In this document: piece after piece, positions 1-8,112 of the stretch
Layout of the letters: each line of letters starts with the position of its first letter
Numbering within the stretch: the first letter of the stretch is position 1
Assembly: GCA_019117525.1 (NCBI GenBank)
Contig: DWZO01000059.1
Location: forward strand, 1-58,091
Source of the DNA: Allocoprobacillus merdigallinarum
GTDB lineage: Bacteria; Bacillota_I; Bacilli_A; Erysipelotrichales; Coprobacillaceae
Direction: 5' to 3'
Length of the DNA stretch: 58,091 nucleotides
Program-made: the position numbers and the translations under genes
Notes under the pieces: generated by a model
Database searches by the model: none
What the model was told of the DNA's origin: nothing
Seen by the model: only the letters and a program-made list of their open reading frames with translations

Positions 1-84
1 AGAAAAGCATGGATTAAGGTTTACGAGAATAAGAGGACTAAAGAAAAATCAACAGGAATCGTTGATTATTTTTGGCTGCCATAA
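1..84 (+). other. Possible 3' end of an unidentified open frame
   Basis: Frame 1 is open from the left edge to a TAA at 82-84, giving 27 codons that end in GIVDYFWLP. This may be the tail of a gene lying outside the window. I do not recognise the peptide. The rest of the stretch up to 268 holds no gene, only the hairpins listed separately. Confidence 0.2.
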
Positions 85-106
85 TTTAGGCAAATTGGCG
101 AGAATG

Positions 107-138
107 AAAAAAAGGAGAGGTCTCATAAATATGACCTC
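107..138 (-). terminator. Possible secondary terminator behind ilvB
   Basis: On the minus strand a 6-bp stem (117-122 with 133-138) is followed, after three bases, by seven T's (107-113). It lies about 60 bp beyond the main terminator and may be a back-up or the end of an unrelated transcript. Confidence 0.3.
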
Positions 139-198
139 ACCGAACAAAAAAGAAAGACATATAAGGAAAATAGTACAAATTTATCAATTTGCATAAAA

Positions 199-240
199 AA
201 TAAAAAGAAGTGGTAGATTTAATAAAAAATTCTACCACTT
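199..240 (-). terminator. Terminator of the BCAA biosynthesis operon
   Basis: Positions 208-217 and 231-240 form a perfect 10-bp stem with a 13-nt loop. Read on the minus strand, the stem is followed by CTTTTTATTTTTT, a classic intrinsic terminator 29 bp beyond the ilvB stop codon. Confidence 0.85.
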
Positions 241-268
241 TGTCAACAGCCTGAGGAATAGTTTTTGA

Positions 269-1945
269 CTATTCCTGTATATCATTTTGATCAAAAACAT
301 CATCAATTGGTGCACCAGGAGCAACCATTGGGAAGACTTTATCATCTTCTTCAATCATACATTCAATCACTACTGGTCCCTGACTATCCATTGCTTCCAA
401 AATAGCTGGAGCCACTTCTTCTTTCTTTGTGACTCTTATGGCTTTACATCCAAGCCCCTCTGCTGTTTTACAGAAATCAACTTTATCATCAAGTACAGTT
501 GCTGAATAACGTTTTCCATAAAATAATGTCTGCCATTGACGAACCATTCCTAAAACATGATTATTTAAAATGACTTCAATAATAGGAACTTGATAACGTG
601 AAGCTGTTGCTAATTCATTCATGTTCATTCTAAAGCATCCATCTCCAGCAATATTAAAGACATATTGATCAGGTTTTCCATACTTTACACCAATGGAAGC
701 CCCTAAGCCATAACCCATTGTTCCAAGTCCACCACTGGTAATGAGCTGACTTGGTCTTTTAAAATGGTAATATTGAGCTGCCCACATTTGATTTTGACCT
801 ACTTCAGTACAGATAATCGCATTATTATCTGTTAATGCTTCAATTTGTTCAATAACATATGGTCCTGTTAATTTATCACTATCATAAGATAATGAATATT
901 GTTCTTTTAAAGCTCTAATTTCCTTTAACCACTGTGAATGATTTTGTTGCTTTAACAATAAATTCAAAGCATTTAAAACACTTTTTGCATCACCCACAAT
1001 ACCTAAATCAACATTGACATTTTTATTAATCTCTGCCTCATCAACATCAATATGAATAATTTTAGCATGTCTGGCAAACTTTTGAGCATTTCCAATCACA
1101 CGGTCACTAAATCTGACACCGATTGCTACTAATAAATCACAGTTAGAAACACCAAGATTACTTGTTTTTGTTCCATGCATTCCAAGCATTCCTGTATAAC
1201 GTGGATTGGTTCCATCAAAAGCACCTTTTCCCATCAAAGAATCGGTAACAGGCGCATCAATCTTTTCTACAAACTCACGTAGTTCCTGGGAAGCATTAGA
1301 TCTGACAACACCTCCTCCAACAAAAACAAATGGCTTTTCACTTTTTTCAATCATTTCAATAGCTTCTTTTAATGTTGATGTTGGATAAGTATAACTACGT
1401 CTTTCTATTTTTTCTGGTTTTTGATGATGATATTCACATTTTGCAGCTGTAACATCTTTTGTAATATCCACAAGAACGGGTCCAGGTCTACCTTCTTTGG
1501 CAATCTGGAAAGCTTTACGAATTGTTGGTGCTAAACTTTCTACATCTTTGACAATATAATTGTGTTTTGTAATAGGCATTGTCACACCTGTAATATCAAC
1601 TTCCTGAAAACTATCTTTTCCTAACAATGGCACACCTACGTTAGCAGTAATCGCTACTAAAGGGACAGAATCCATATAAGCTGTTGCTATTCCTGTCACA
1701 AGATTTGTCGCCCCTGGTCCACTTGTAGCCATACAGACACCTACTTTTCCTGTAGCTCTGGCATAGCCATCAGCGGCATGTGAAGCCCCTTGTTCATGAG
1801 AAGTCAAAACATGATTAATTCGATCTCGATAATGATATAAACTGTCATAAACGTTTAAAATTGTTCCTCCAGGATAACCAAAAACAGTATCAACACCCTG
1901 TTCTAATAAACATTCAATGACAATATCGGCCCCCGTTAATAACAT
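269..1945 (-). CDS. ilvB: Acetolactate synthase, large (catalytic) subunit
   Basis: This enzyme condenses two pyruvates to acetolactate, or pyruvate plus 2-oxobutyrate, as the first common step of valine, leucine and isoleucine synthesis. The 558-residue protein has the usual three domains of ThDP enzymes. The catalytic glutamate lies near residue 51 (HEQGA), and the ThDP-Mg motif runs from GDG at about 434-436 to NN at about 461. An AGGAGG-type ribosome binding site precedes the ATG. It is the last gene of the operon and is separated from its regulatory subunit ilvN by five genes, an unusual order because the two are normally adjacent. The biosynthetic context argues against catabolic AlsS. 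Confidence 0.95.
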   Translation of the reverse strand: MLLTGADIVIECLLEQGVDTVFGYPGGTILNVYDSLYHYRDRINHVLTSHEQGASHAADGYARATGKVGVCMATSGPGATNLVTGIATAYMDSVPLVAITANVGVPLLGKDSFQEVDITGVTMPITKHNYIVKDVESLAPTIRKAFQIAKEGRPGPVLVDITKDVTAAKCEYHHQKPEKIERRSYTYPTSTLKEAIEMIEKSEKPFVFVGGGVVRSNASQELREFVEKIDAPVTDSLMGKGAFDGTNPRYTGMLGMHGTKTSNLGVSNCDLLVAIGVRFSDRVIGNAQKFARHAKIIHIDVDEAEINKNVNVDLGIVGDAKSVLNALNLLLKQQNHSQWLKEIRALKEQYSLSYDSDKLTGPYVIEQIEALTDNNAIICTEVGQNQMWAAQYYHFKRPSQLITSGGLGTMGYGLGASIGVKYGKPDQYVFNIAGDGCFRMNMNELATASRYQVPIIEVILNNHVLGMVRQWQTLFYGKRYSATVLDDKVDFCKTAEGLGCKAIRVTKKEEVAPAILEAMDSQGPVVIECMIEEDDKVFPMVAPGAPIDDVFDQNDIQE

Positions 1946-1957
1946 ATACTTCTCCTC

Positions 1958-3625
1958 CTATTCTTTGACTTTTAAAACCGCTCCAGTATTTGCAGATGTC
2001 ACCATAGACGCATATTTTTTCAAATATCCTTTGACAACTGGTAATTTTGGTTTAAAATTCTTTCTTCTTTCTTCTAATTCTTCATCACTCACTAATAATT
2101 CAATACGATGATTGATAATATCAATTTCAATCATATCTCCTTCTTTCACAAGCCCAATTGGTCCTCCAACTGCTGCTTCTGGTGAAACATGACCAATAGA
2201 TGCTCCACGTGTTGCCCCTGAGAAACGACCATCAGTAATTAAAGCGACATCTTTATCTAATCCCATGCCAGCAATTTCAGATGTTGGCGATAACATTTCT
2301 CGCATTCCTGGACCACCTTTTGGTCCTTCATAACGAATGACAACAACATCACCAGCGACAATCTTTCCAGCACGAATAGCAGCTATCGCATCTTCTTCAC
2401 AGTCAAAGACTCTTGCTGGTCCTTTATGTTGTAACATTTCTTGAGCTACTGCACTTTGTTTCACAACACAGCTATCAGGTGCTAAGTTTCCTTTTAAAAC
2501 AGCAATTCCACCTGTCTTCATATATGGATTTTCTACTGGTCGAATGATGTTTGGATCTAAATTGACACATCCTTCAATATTTTCTTTTAATGTTTTTGTT
2601 GTACAAGTTAAAACATCTGTGTGTAAAATACCTAATTGATCTAATTCATTCATCACAGCATACACACCACCAGCTTCATTTAAATCTTCCATAAATGTAT
2701 CCCCTGCAGGCGCTAAATGACACAAGTTTGGTGTATGTTGACTGATTTCATTAGCAATCTCTAAATTCAATTCAACACCAGCTTCATAGGCAATGGCTGG
2801 TAAATGTAACATGGAATTTGTTGAACAACCTAAAGCCATATCAACAGTTAATGCATTTAAAAAAGCATCTTTTGTCATGATATCTCTTGGTTTAATATCT
2901 TTTTTGACTAATTCCATAATTTGCATACCGGCATGTTTAGCTAATCTGATTCTCTCACTATAAACAGCTGGAATTGTTCCATTACCTTTTAATCCCATTC
3001 CTAAAACTTCTGTTAAACAATTCATAGAATTAGCTGTATACATACCTGAACAAGAACCACAAGTTGGACATGCTTTTTCTTCAAATTCTTTTAATTTTTC
3101 AGCAGTGATTTTCCCTGCATTATATTGTCCCACAGCTTCAAATAATGATGATAAACATGTTTGTTTGCCATCTAATCTTCTTCCAGCCAGCATTGGTCCA
3201 CCACTCACAAAAATTGTTGGCATATTAATTCTTGCGGCTGCCATTAATAAACCAGGAACATTTTTATCACAGTTTGGAATCATTACCAAACCATCAAACT
3301 GATGTGCGTTGGCTAAGCATTCAGTACTATCACAAATCAATTCTCTTGTGACTAATGAATATTTCATTCCTGTATGATTCATAGCAATACCATCACAGAC
3401 AGCAATTGCAGGAATTTCAACAGGTGTTCCACCTGCTAAATAAATTCCTTTTTTCACTGCTTCAGCAATTTTATCTAAATTCATATGACCTGGAACAATT
3501 TCATTATAAGAATTTACCACTCCAATGAGTGGTCTATCTAATTCTTCTTCAGTCATTCCCAAAGCATTAAATAATGAACGATGTGGAGCTCTTTCTACTC
3601 CTTTTTTGACTTGATCACTTTTCAT
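1958..3625 (-). CDS. ilvD: Dihydroxy-acid dehydratase
   Basis: IlvD dehydrates 2,3-dihydroxy-3-methylbutanoate and its ethyl homologue to the 2-oxo acids that precede valine and isoleucine. The sequence shows the family cysteines that hold the iron-sulfur cluster, at about C119 (PNCDK) and C192 (CGSCSG). I chose the start at 3625 (MKSDQVKKG, 555 residues) because a TAGGAGGT ribosome binding site lies just upstream. The longer frame to 3676 would overlap leuB and adds a peptide unlike the family. Spacing to leuB is 11 nt and to ilvB 12 nt, so the genes are co-transcribed. Confidence 0.95.
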   Translation of the reverse strand: MKSDQVKKGVERAPHRSLFNALGMTEEELDRPLIGVVNSYNEIVPGHMNLDKIAEAVKKGIYLAGGTPVEIPAIAVCDGIAMNHTGMKYSLVTRELICDSTECLANAHQFDGLVMIPNCDKNVPGLLMAAARINMPTIFVSGGPMLAGRRLDGKQTCLSSLFEAVGQYNAGKITAEKLKEFEEKACPTCGSCSGMYTANSMNCLTEVLGMGLKGNGTIPAVYSERIRLAKHAGMQIMELVKKDIKPRDIMTKDAFLNALTVDMALGCSTNSMLHLPAIAYEAGVELNLEIANEISQHTPNLCHLAPAGDTFMEDLNEAGGVYAVMNELDQLGILHTDVLTCTTKTLKENIEGCVNLDPNIIRPVENPYMKTGGIAVLKGNLAPDSCVVKQSAVAQEMLQHKGPARVFDCEEDAIAAIRAGKIVAGDVVVIRYEGPKGGPGMREMLSPTSEIAGMGLDKDVALITDGRFSGATRGASIGHVSPEAAVGGPIGLVKEGDMIEIDIINHRIELLVSDEELEERRKNFKPKLPVVKGYLKKYASMVTSANTGAVLKVKE

Positions 3626-3636
3626 GCATTTACCTC

Positions 3637-4719
3637 CTATAAGTTCTCTACAACATATTGTCCCATTTGACAACATGTCACCTGTTGTTTTCCTTCAGAC
3701 ATAATATCTGTTGTACGATAGTTCTTTTCCAAAACTTTTTCTACAGCTTGTTCAATATCATCTGCTTCTTCATCCATATCAAATGAATAACGAAGCATCA
3801 TTGCTGCTGAAAGAATTGTTGCGATAGGATTGGCAATATTCTTTCCAGCAATATCTGGTGCACTTCCATGACTTGGTTCATACATACCCAGTTTATCTTC
3901 TCTTAATGATGCACTTGATAACATACCAATTGATCCAGTAATCATACTAGCTTCATCACTTAAAATATCTCCAAACATATTTTCAGTCAAAATGACATCA
4001 AACTGACGTGGATCTTTGACTAACTGCATTGCACAGTTATCCACAAGCATATGTTCTAATTCCACATCTGGATAATCTTTAGCAACTTCATTGACAACTT
4101 TTCGCCATAAACGAGAAGTATCTAAAACATTAGCCTTATCAACACTTGTCACTTTATGACGTCGCTTCATGGCAATATCAAATGCACGTTTAGCAATACG
4201 ACGAATTTCTGCTTCACTATAAATCAGATTATCATGAGCCACCATCTGTCCATCAATCTCTTTGGTTTCCCTTTCACCAAAATAAAGTCCACCTGTTAAC
4301 TCACGAACAATGATCATATCAAAACCATCCTGACTTAGTTCTTCTTTTAATGGACAGGCACCTTTTAATTCTTTATATAAATAAGCAGGTCTTAAATTGG
4401 CAAACAACCCCAAAGCTTTACGCATCTTTAACAACCCGGCTTCTGGTCTTAATGATGGTTCTAACTGATACCATGGTGAAGTATTTGTATCCCCACCAAT
4501 AGAGCCTAATAAAACGGCATCACTTTTTTGAGCCATTTCAATAGCTTCATCAGTCAAAGGCACACCATATTTATCAATGGATATACCACCCATATCTATA
4601 TATTGATAATGAAAAGTATGATGATATTTCTTGGCAATAGCATCTAAGACTTTCAATGCTTCATTGACAATTTCTGGACCAATACCATCACCTTTAATGA
4701 CTGCAATTGTTTTTTCCAT
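3637..4719 (-). CDS. leuB: 3-isopropylmalate dehydrogenase
   Basis: LeuB is an NAD-dependent oxidative decarboxylase that makes 2-oxoisocaproate in leucine synthesis. The 360-residue protein has the usual length and motifs: GDGIGPEI near the start, the substrate and metal region TENMFGDILSDEA, and the NAD-binding stretch GSAPDIAGKNIANP at about 290-305. It follows leuD after 3 nt, which suggests translational coupling. The pairing with leuC and leuD makes leucine synthesis more likely than isocitrate or tartrate dehydrogenase activity. Confidence 0.95.
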   Translation of the reverse strand: MEKTIAVIKGDGIGPEIVNEALKVLDAIAKKYHHTFHYQYIDMGGISIDKYGVPLTDEAIEMAQKSDAVLLGSIGGDTNTSPWYQLEPSLRPEAGLLKMRKALGLFANLRPAYLYKELKGACPLKEELSQDGFDMIIVRELTGGLYFGERETKEIDGQMVAHDNLIYSEAEIRRIAKRAFDIAMKRRHKVTSVDKANVLDTSRLWRKVVNEVAKDYPDVELEHMLVDNCAMQLVKDPRQFDVILTENMFGDILSDEASMITGSIGMLSSASLREDKLGMYEPSHGSAPDIAGKNIANPIATILSAAMMLRYSFDMDEEADDIEQAVEKVLEKNYRTTDIMSEGKQQVTCCQMGQYVVENL

Positions 4720-4722
4720 AGA

Positions 4723-5217
4723 TTATCCTCTTTTCTTTTCGTTAACATAATTCACCAATCCATTTGCCTGAATCATTTTTTGTAAAAATTCAGGGAATGG
4801 CTGTGCCTGATATTGTTTATTTTTTGTTATATTTTTAATGATTCCTGTATCAAAATCAACTTCTACCTGATTGCCTTCATCTATGTCTTGAGCAGCTTCA
4901 GGACATTCCAAAATAGCAAATCCAATATTAATCGAATTACGATAAAAAATACGAGCAAAAGACTGGGCAATAACACAACTAACTCCAGCTGTTTTTAAAG
5001 CTAATGGAGCATGTTCACGTGAAGAACCACACCCAAAATTCTTTCCAGCCACCATAATATCTCCTGGATTTAATCTTTCTACAAATGTTGGATCAATATC
5101 CACCATGGCGTGACTGGCTAATTCTTTTGCATCAAATGAATTTAAATAACGTGCTGGGATAATCACATCAGTATCCACATTATCCCCATATTTTAAAACA
5201 GTTCCTTGGGCTTTCAT
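4723..5217 (-). CDS. leuD: 3-isopropylmalate dehydratase, small subunit
   Basis: LeuD is the swivel-domain subunit that works with LeuC to isomerise 2-isopropylmalate to 3-isopropylmalate. At 164 residues it is the short form of the family, matching the short aconitase-like LeuC next to it. The substrate-recognition loop FGCGSSREHAP is visible at about residues 60-70. It begins 1 nt after leuC stops, an arrangement typical of an obligate heterodimer. Confidence 0.93.
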   Translation of the reverse strand: MKAQGTVLKYGDNVDTDVIIPARYLNSFDAKELASHAMVDIDPTFVERLNPGDIMVAGKNFGCGSSREHAPLALKTAGVSCVIAQSFARIFYRNSINIGFAILECPEAAQDIDEGNQVEVDFDTGIIKNITKNKQYQAQPFPEFLQKMIQANGLVNYVNEKKRG

Positions 5218-5218
5218 G

Positions 5219-6490
5219 TTATTCTCCCACCTTTCTTGGATCAGCTATATATCCTGCAATAGCACTCGCTGCCGCAACCTCAGGAGAAGCTAGATAAATC
5301 AAAGATTCTGTATCGCCCATTCTTCCTACAAAGTTACGGTTTGTTGTAGAAACACATTTTTCACCTTTTGCCATAACACCCATATGACCACCCATACATG
5401 GTCCACAGCTTGGTGTATTGAATGCACATCCTGCTTCCACAAAAATTTCTGCCAAACCTTCTCGAATACATTCCACAAAGATTTTCTGTGTTGCAGGAAT
5501 GACCATGACTCTAACTGTATCAGCGACTTTCTTTCCTTTTAATAACGCCGCAGCTTTACGCAAATCACTTAAACGACCATTCGTACATGAACCAATCACA
5601 ACTTGATCAATATAAATCTTTTCACTTTCATTGATTTCTTCCATTGTATGTGCATTTCCAGGTAAATGAGGGAAAGCTACAGTTGGTGTAATTTTTGATA
5701 AATCAATTTCAATGACTTCATCATATTCTGCATCTTCATCAGCCTGATACTCTTTATAACTTTTCTTTGAATGTTGTTTCATATATTCTCTTGTTTTGTC
5801 ATCAACTGGGAAAATACCATTTTTAGCACCTGCTTCAATCGCCATATTACAAATTGTAAAACGATCATCCATCGTTAAAGAAGAAACACCTTCCCCAGTA
5901 AATTCCATAGATTTATATAAAGCACCATCAACACCAATACGTCCAATAATATGTAAAATCACATCTTTACCACTGACATACGGCTGTAATGCTCCTTTTA
6001 AAACAAACTTAATAGCACTTGGCACCTTAAACCAAAGTTCTCCTGTGGCCATACCTGTCGCAATATCAGTTGTTCCAACACCTGTTGAAAAAGCCCCTAA
6101 CGCTCCATAAGTACAAGTATGTGAGTCAGCCCCAATAATACACTCTCCAGCAACGACAATTCCCTGTTCTGGTAAAATCGCATGTTCAACACCACATTTT
6201 CCCTGTTCCATATGATGTGTTAAACACTGTTCTCTAGAAAACTCTCTGATGGCCTTTGAATTTTCTGCTGATTTCATATCTTTATTAGGCGTAAAATGAT
6301 CAGGAACCAAAACAACCTTATCCTTATCAAAAACATGATCAGCCATTTGTTTAAAAATCGGCAAAGCCATTGGCCCTGTAATATCATTAGCCATTACAAC
6401 ATCTAGTTTTGCTTCAATTAACTGACCAGCCACAACTTCTTTCAATCCTGCATGATCAGCTAATATTTTCTGTGTCATTGTCATTGACAT
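5219..6490 (-). CDS. leuC: 3-isopropylmalate dehydratase, large subunit
   Basis: LeuC is the iron-sulfur aconitase-superfamily subunit of isopropylmalate isomerase. The cluster ligands are visible as a cysteine in IGSCTNGR and the CGPC pair further on. At 423 residues it is the shorter type found in clostridia and archaea, not the roughly 470-residue enterobacterial form. A purine-rich AAGGGGG ribosome binding site precedes the first ATG, and a second in-frame ATG three codons in is an alternative start. A region of stacked hairpins separates it from ilvC. Confidence 0.93.
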   Translation of the reverse strand: MSMTMTQKILADHAGLKEVVAGQLIEAKLDVVMANDITGPMALPIFKQMADHVFDKDKVVLVPDHFTPNKDMKSAENSKAIREFSREQCLTHHMEQGKCGVEHAILPEQGIVVAGECIIGADSHTCTYGALGAFSTGVGTTDIATGMATGELWFKVPSAIKFVLKGALQPYVSGKDVILHIIGRIGVDGALYKSMEFTGEGVSSLTMDDRFTICNMAIEAGAKNGIFPVDDKTREYMKQHSKKSYKEYQADEDAEYDEVIEIDLSKITPTVAFPHLPGNAHTMEEINESEKIYIDQVVIGSCTNGRLSDLRKAAALLKGKKVADTVRVMVIPATQKIFVECIREGLAEIFVEAGCAFNTPSCGPCMGGHMGVMAKGEKCVSTTNRNFVGRMGDTESLIYLASPEVAAASAIAGYIADPRKVGE

Positions 6491-6524
6491 ATATATTCCC
6501 CCTTATGACTTTGTATGTCATCAC

Positions 6525-6569
6525 TAAAGAGTCAAATGACTCTTTACTGAACACACACAAAGTGTGTGT
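6525..6569 (-). promoter_or_regulatory. Twin hairpins between ilvC and leuC
   Basis: Two perfect inverted repeats sit back to back. One is a 10-bp stem (6525-6534 with 6537-6546), and the other an 8-bp AC/GT stem (6551-6558 with 6562-6569). Neither is followed by a T-run on the minus strand, so a terminator is unlikely. An mRNA-processing or stabilising element between the ilv and leu halves of the operon is my inference. Confidence 0.5.
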
Positions 6570-6572
6570 ATT

Positions 6573-7589
6573 TTAGTTATTAATTAATTTATCTTCATCA
6601 GACCAGCTATATAAACTTCTGATTTCTTTTCCAACTTTTTCACTTTGATGTTCTTTAGCTAATTTACGCATAGCTTTGAAATGAGCTTGTCCTCCAGCTG
6701 GTGACATATCCAATAAGAAATCTTTCGCAAATGTTCCATCTTGAATATCTTTTAAGATTTGACGCATAGCTTTCTTTGTATCTTCAGTAATAATCTTTGG
6801 TCCAGTAATATAATCTCCATATTCTGCTGTATTTGAAATAGAATATCTCATTCCTTCAAATCCTGATTGATAGATCAAATCAACAATCAATTTCATTTCA
6901 TGAATACATTCAAAATATGCATTCTTTGGATCATATCCTGCTTCTACTAATGTTTCAAAACCAGCCTGCATTAATGCACAGACACCACCACATAATACAG
7001 CCTGTTCACCAAATAAGTCAGTTTCAGTTTCAGTTCTGAATGTTGTTTCCAAAATACCCGCTCTTGCCCCACCAATAGCTAAACCATAAGCCAAAGCCAT
7101 ATCTAAAGCTCGACCTGTTGCATCTTGTTCTACTGCTACTAAACATGGTGTTCCTTTTCCAGCCTGATATTCACTACGTACTGTATGTCCTGGTGCTTTA
7201 GGTGCAATCATTGTCACATCAACATTTTTTGGTGGCACAATTTGACCAAAATGAATATTAAATCCATGTGCAAACATCAACATGTTTCCTTCTTCCAAAT
7301 TTGGTTCAATTGATTCTTTATATAATTTTGCCTGTAATTCATCATTAATTAAAATCATAATAATATCTGCTTTTTTAGCAGCTTCAGCTGAAGTATAAAC
7401 TTCAAATCCTTGTGCTTCAGCTTTTGCCCAAGATTTTGAACCTTCATATAGTCCTACAATAACATGCACTCCTGATTCTTTTAAGTTCAATGCATGAGCA
7501 TGTCCTTGTGATCCATAACCAATAATAGCGACTGTTTTTCCATCCAATAAAGCTAAATTACAATCTGATTCATAATAAATTTTTGACAT
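6573..7589 (-). CDS. ilvC: Ketol-acid reductoisomerase
   Basis: IlvC carries out the Mg- and NADPH-dependent alkyl migration and reduction of acetolactate to dihydroxyisovalerate. The Rossmann motif IGYGSQGHAHALNL lies at about residues 23-36. The metal-binding helix ETDLFGEQAVLCGG and the downstream FECIHEMKLIVDL segment mark the knotted C-terminal domain. At 338 residues it is the compact class I enzyme. It starts 4 nt after ilvN ends and is followed by the twin hairpins. Confidence 0.96.
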   Translation of the reverse strand: MSKIYYESDCNLALLDGKTVAIIGYGSQGHAHALNLKESGVHVIVGLYEGSKSWAKAEAQGFEVYTSAEAAKKADIIMILINDELQAKLYKESIEPNLEEGNMLMFAHGFNIHFGQIVPPKNVDVTMIAPKAPGHTVRSEYQAGKGTPCLVAVEQDATGRALDMALAYGLAIGGARAGILETTFRTETETDLFGEQAVLCGGVCALMQAGFETLVEAGYDPKNAYFECIHEMKLIVDLIYQSGFEGMRYSISNTAEYGDYITGPKIITEDTKKAMRQILKDIQDGTFAKDFLLDMSPAGGQAHFKAMRKLAKEHQSEKVGKEIRSLYSWSDEDKLINN

Positions 7590-7593
7590 TTTT

Positions 7594-8109
7594 TTACCCC
7601 CTGTTTTCTTTCTTATTTATCTCAAAATTATTAAGACCTCTTGAAATACCAGCTAAACCAGTACGCACGATCTCAACAATATTGAAGCCATCTAACATTG
7701 CTAATAAACCATTGATTTTATTATGTGTTCCTGTTACTTCAATAACCATTGAATCTGGTGACACATCAACAATCTTAGCTCTAAATATATCGACGATTGA
7801 AACAATATCTGCACGTGTGTGACAATCAGCTTCAACTTTAATCATGACAAGTTCACGGTAAACAGATGCTTCGCTTGGTAAGGCAAAGATTTCAATGACA
7901 TCTTCTAACTTTCTAAGCTGCTTTTCAATCTGTTCAAGAATTTGCTGATTCCCATGTGCAACCACTGTCATTCTTGAAATACCTTCTGTGTTTGTTGGTC
8001 CTACGGTTAAACTATCAATGTTATAGCCACGTCTTGAAAACAAACCACTCACACGTGTCAGAACTCCTGCACTATTGTGTACAAGAATTGATAAAATAAG
8101 TTCTTCCAT
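7594..8109 (-). CDS. ilvN: Acetolactate synthase, small regulatory subunit
   Basis: IlvN (also called IlvH) activates the catalytic subunit and confers valine feedback inhibition. The N-terminal ACT domain is plain: a beta strand followed by NSAGVLTRVSGLFSRRGYNI at about residues 9-29. The 171-residue length fits the family. It sits directly between leuA (3 nt) and ilvC (4 nt), about 5.6 kb from its partner ilvB. Confidence 0.94.
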   Translation of the reverse strand: MEELILSILVHNSAGVLTRVSGLFSRRGYNIDSLTVGPTNTEGISRMTVVAHGNQQILEQIEKQLRKLEDVIEIFALPSEASVYRELVMIKVEADCHTRADIVSIVDIFRAKIVDVSPDSMVIEVTGTHNKINGLLAMLDGFNIVEIVRTGLAGISRGLNNFEINKKENRG

Positions 8110-8112
8110 AAA

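Noticed and set aside
255..275. Hairpin overlapping the ilvB stop as the main terminator
   Set aside because: The 7-bp stem is not followed by a T-run on the minus strand. The stem at 208-240 with its T-run is the better terminator.
287..505. Plus-strand frame inside ilvB
   Set aside because: It is a shadow of ilvB with no ribosome binding site or recognisable product.
3626..3676. 17-codon N-terminal extension of ilvD
   Set aside because: It overlaps leuB, has no family similarity, and a strong ribosome binding site precedes the shorter start.
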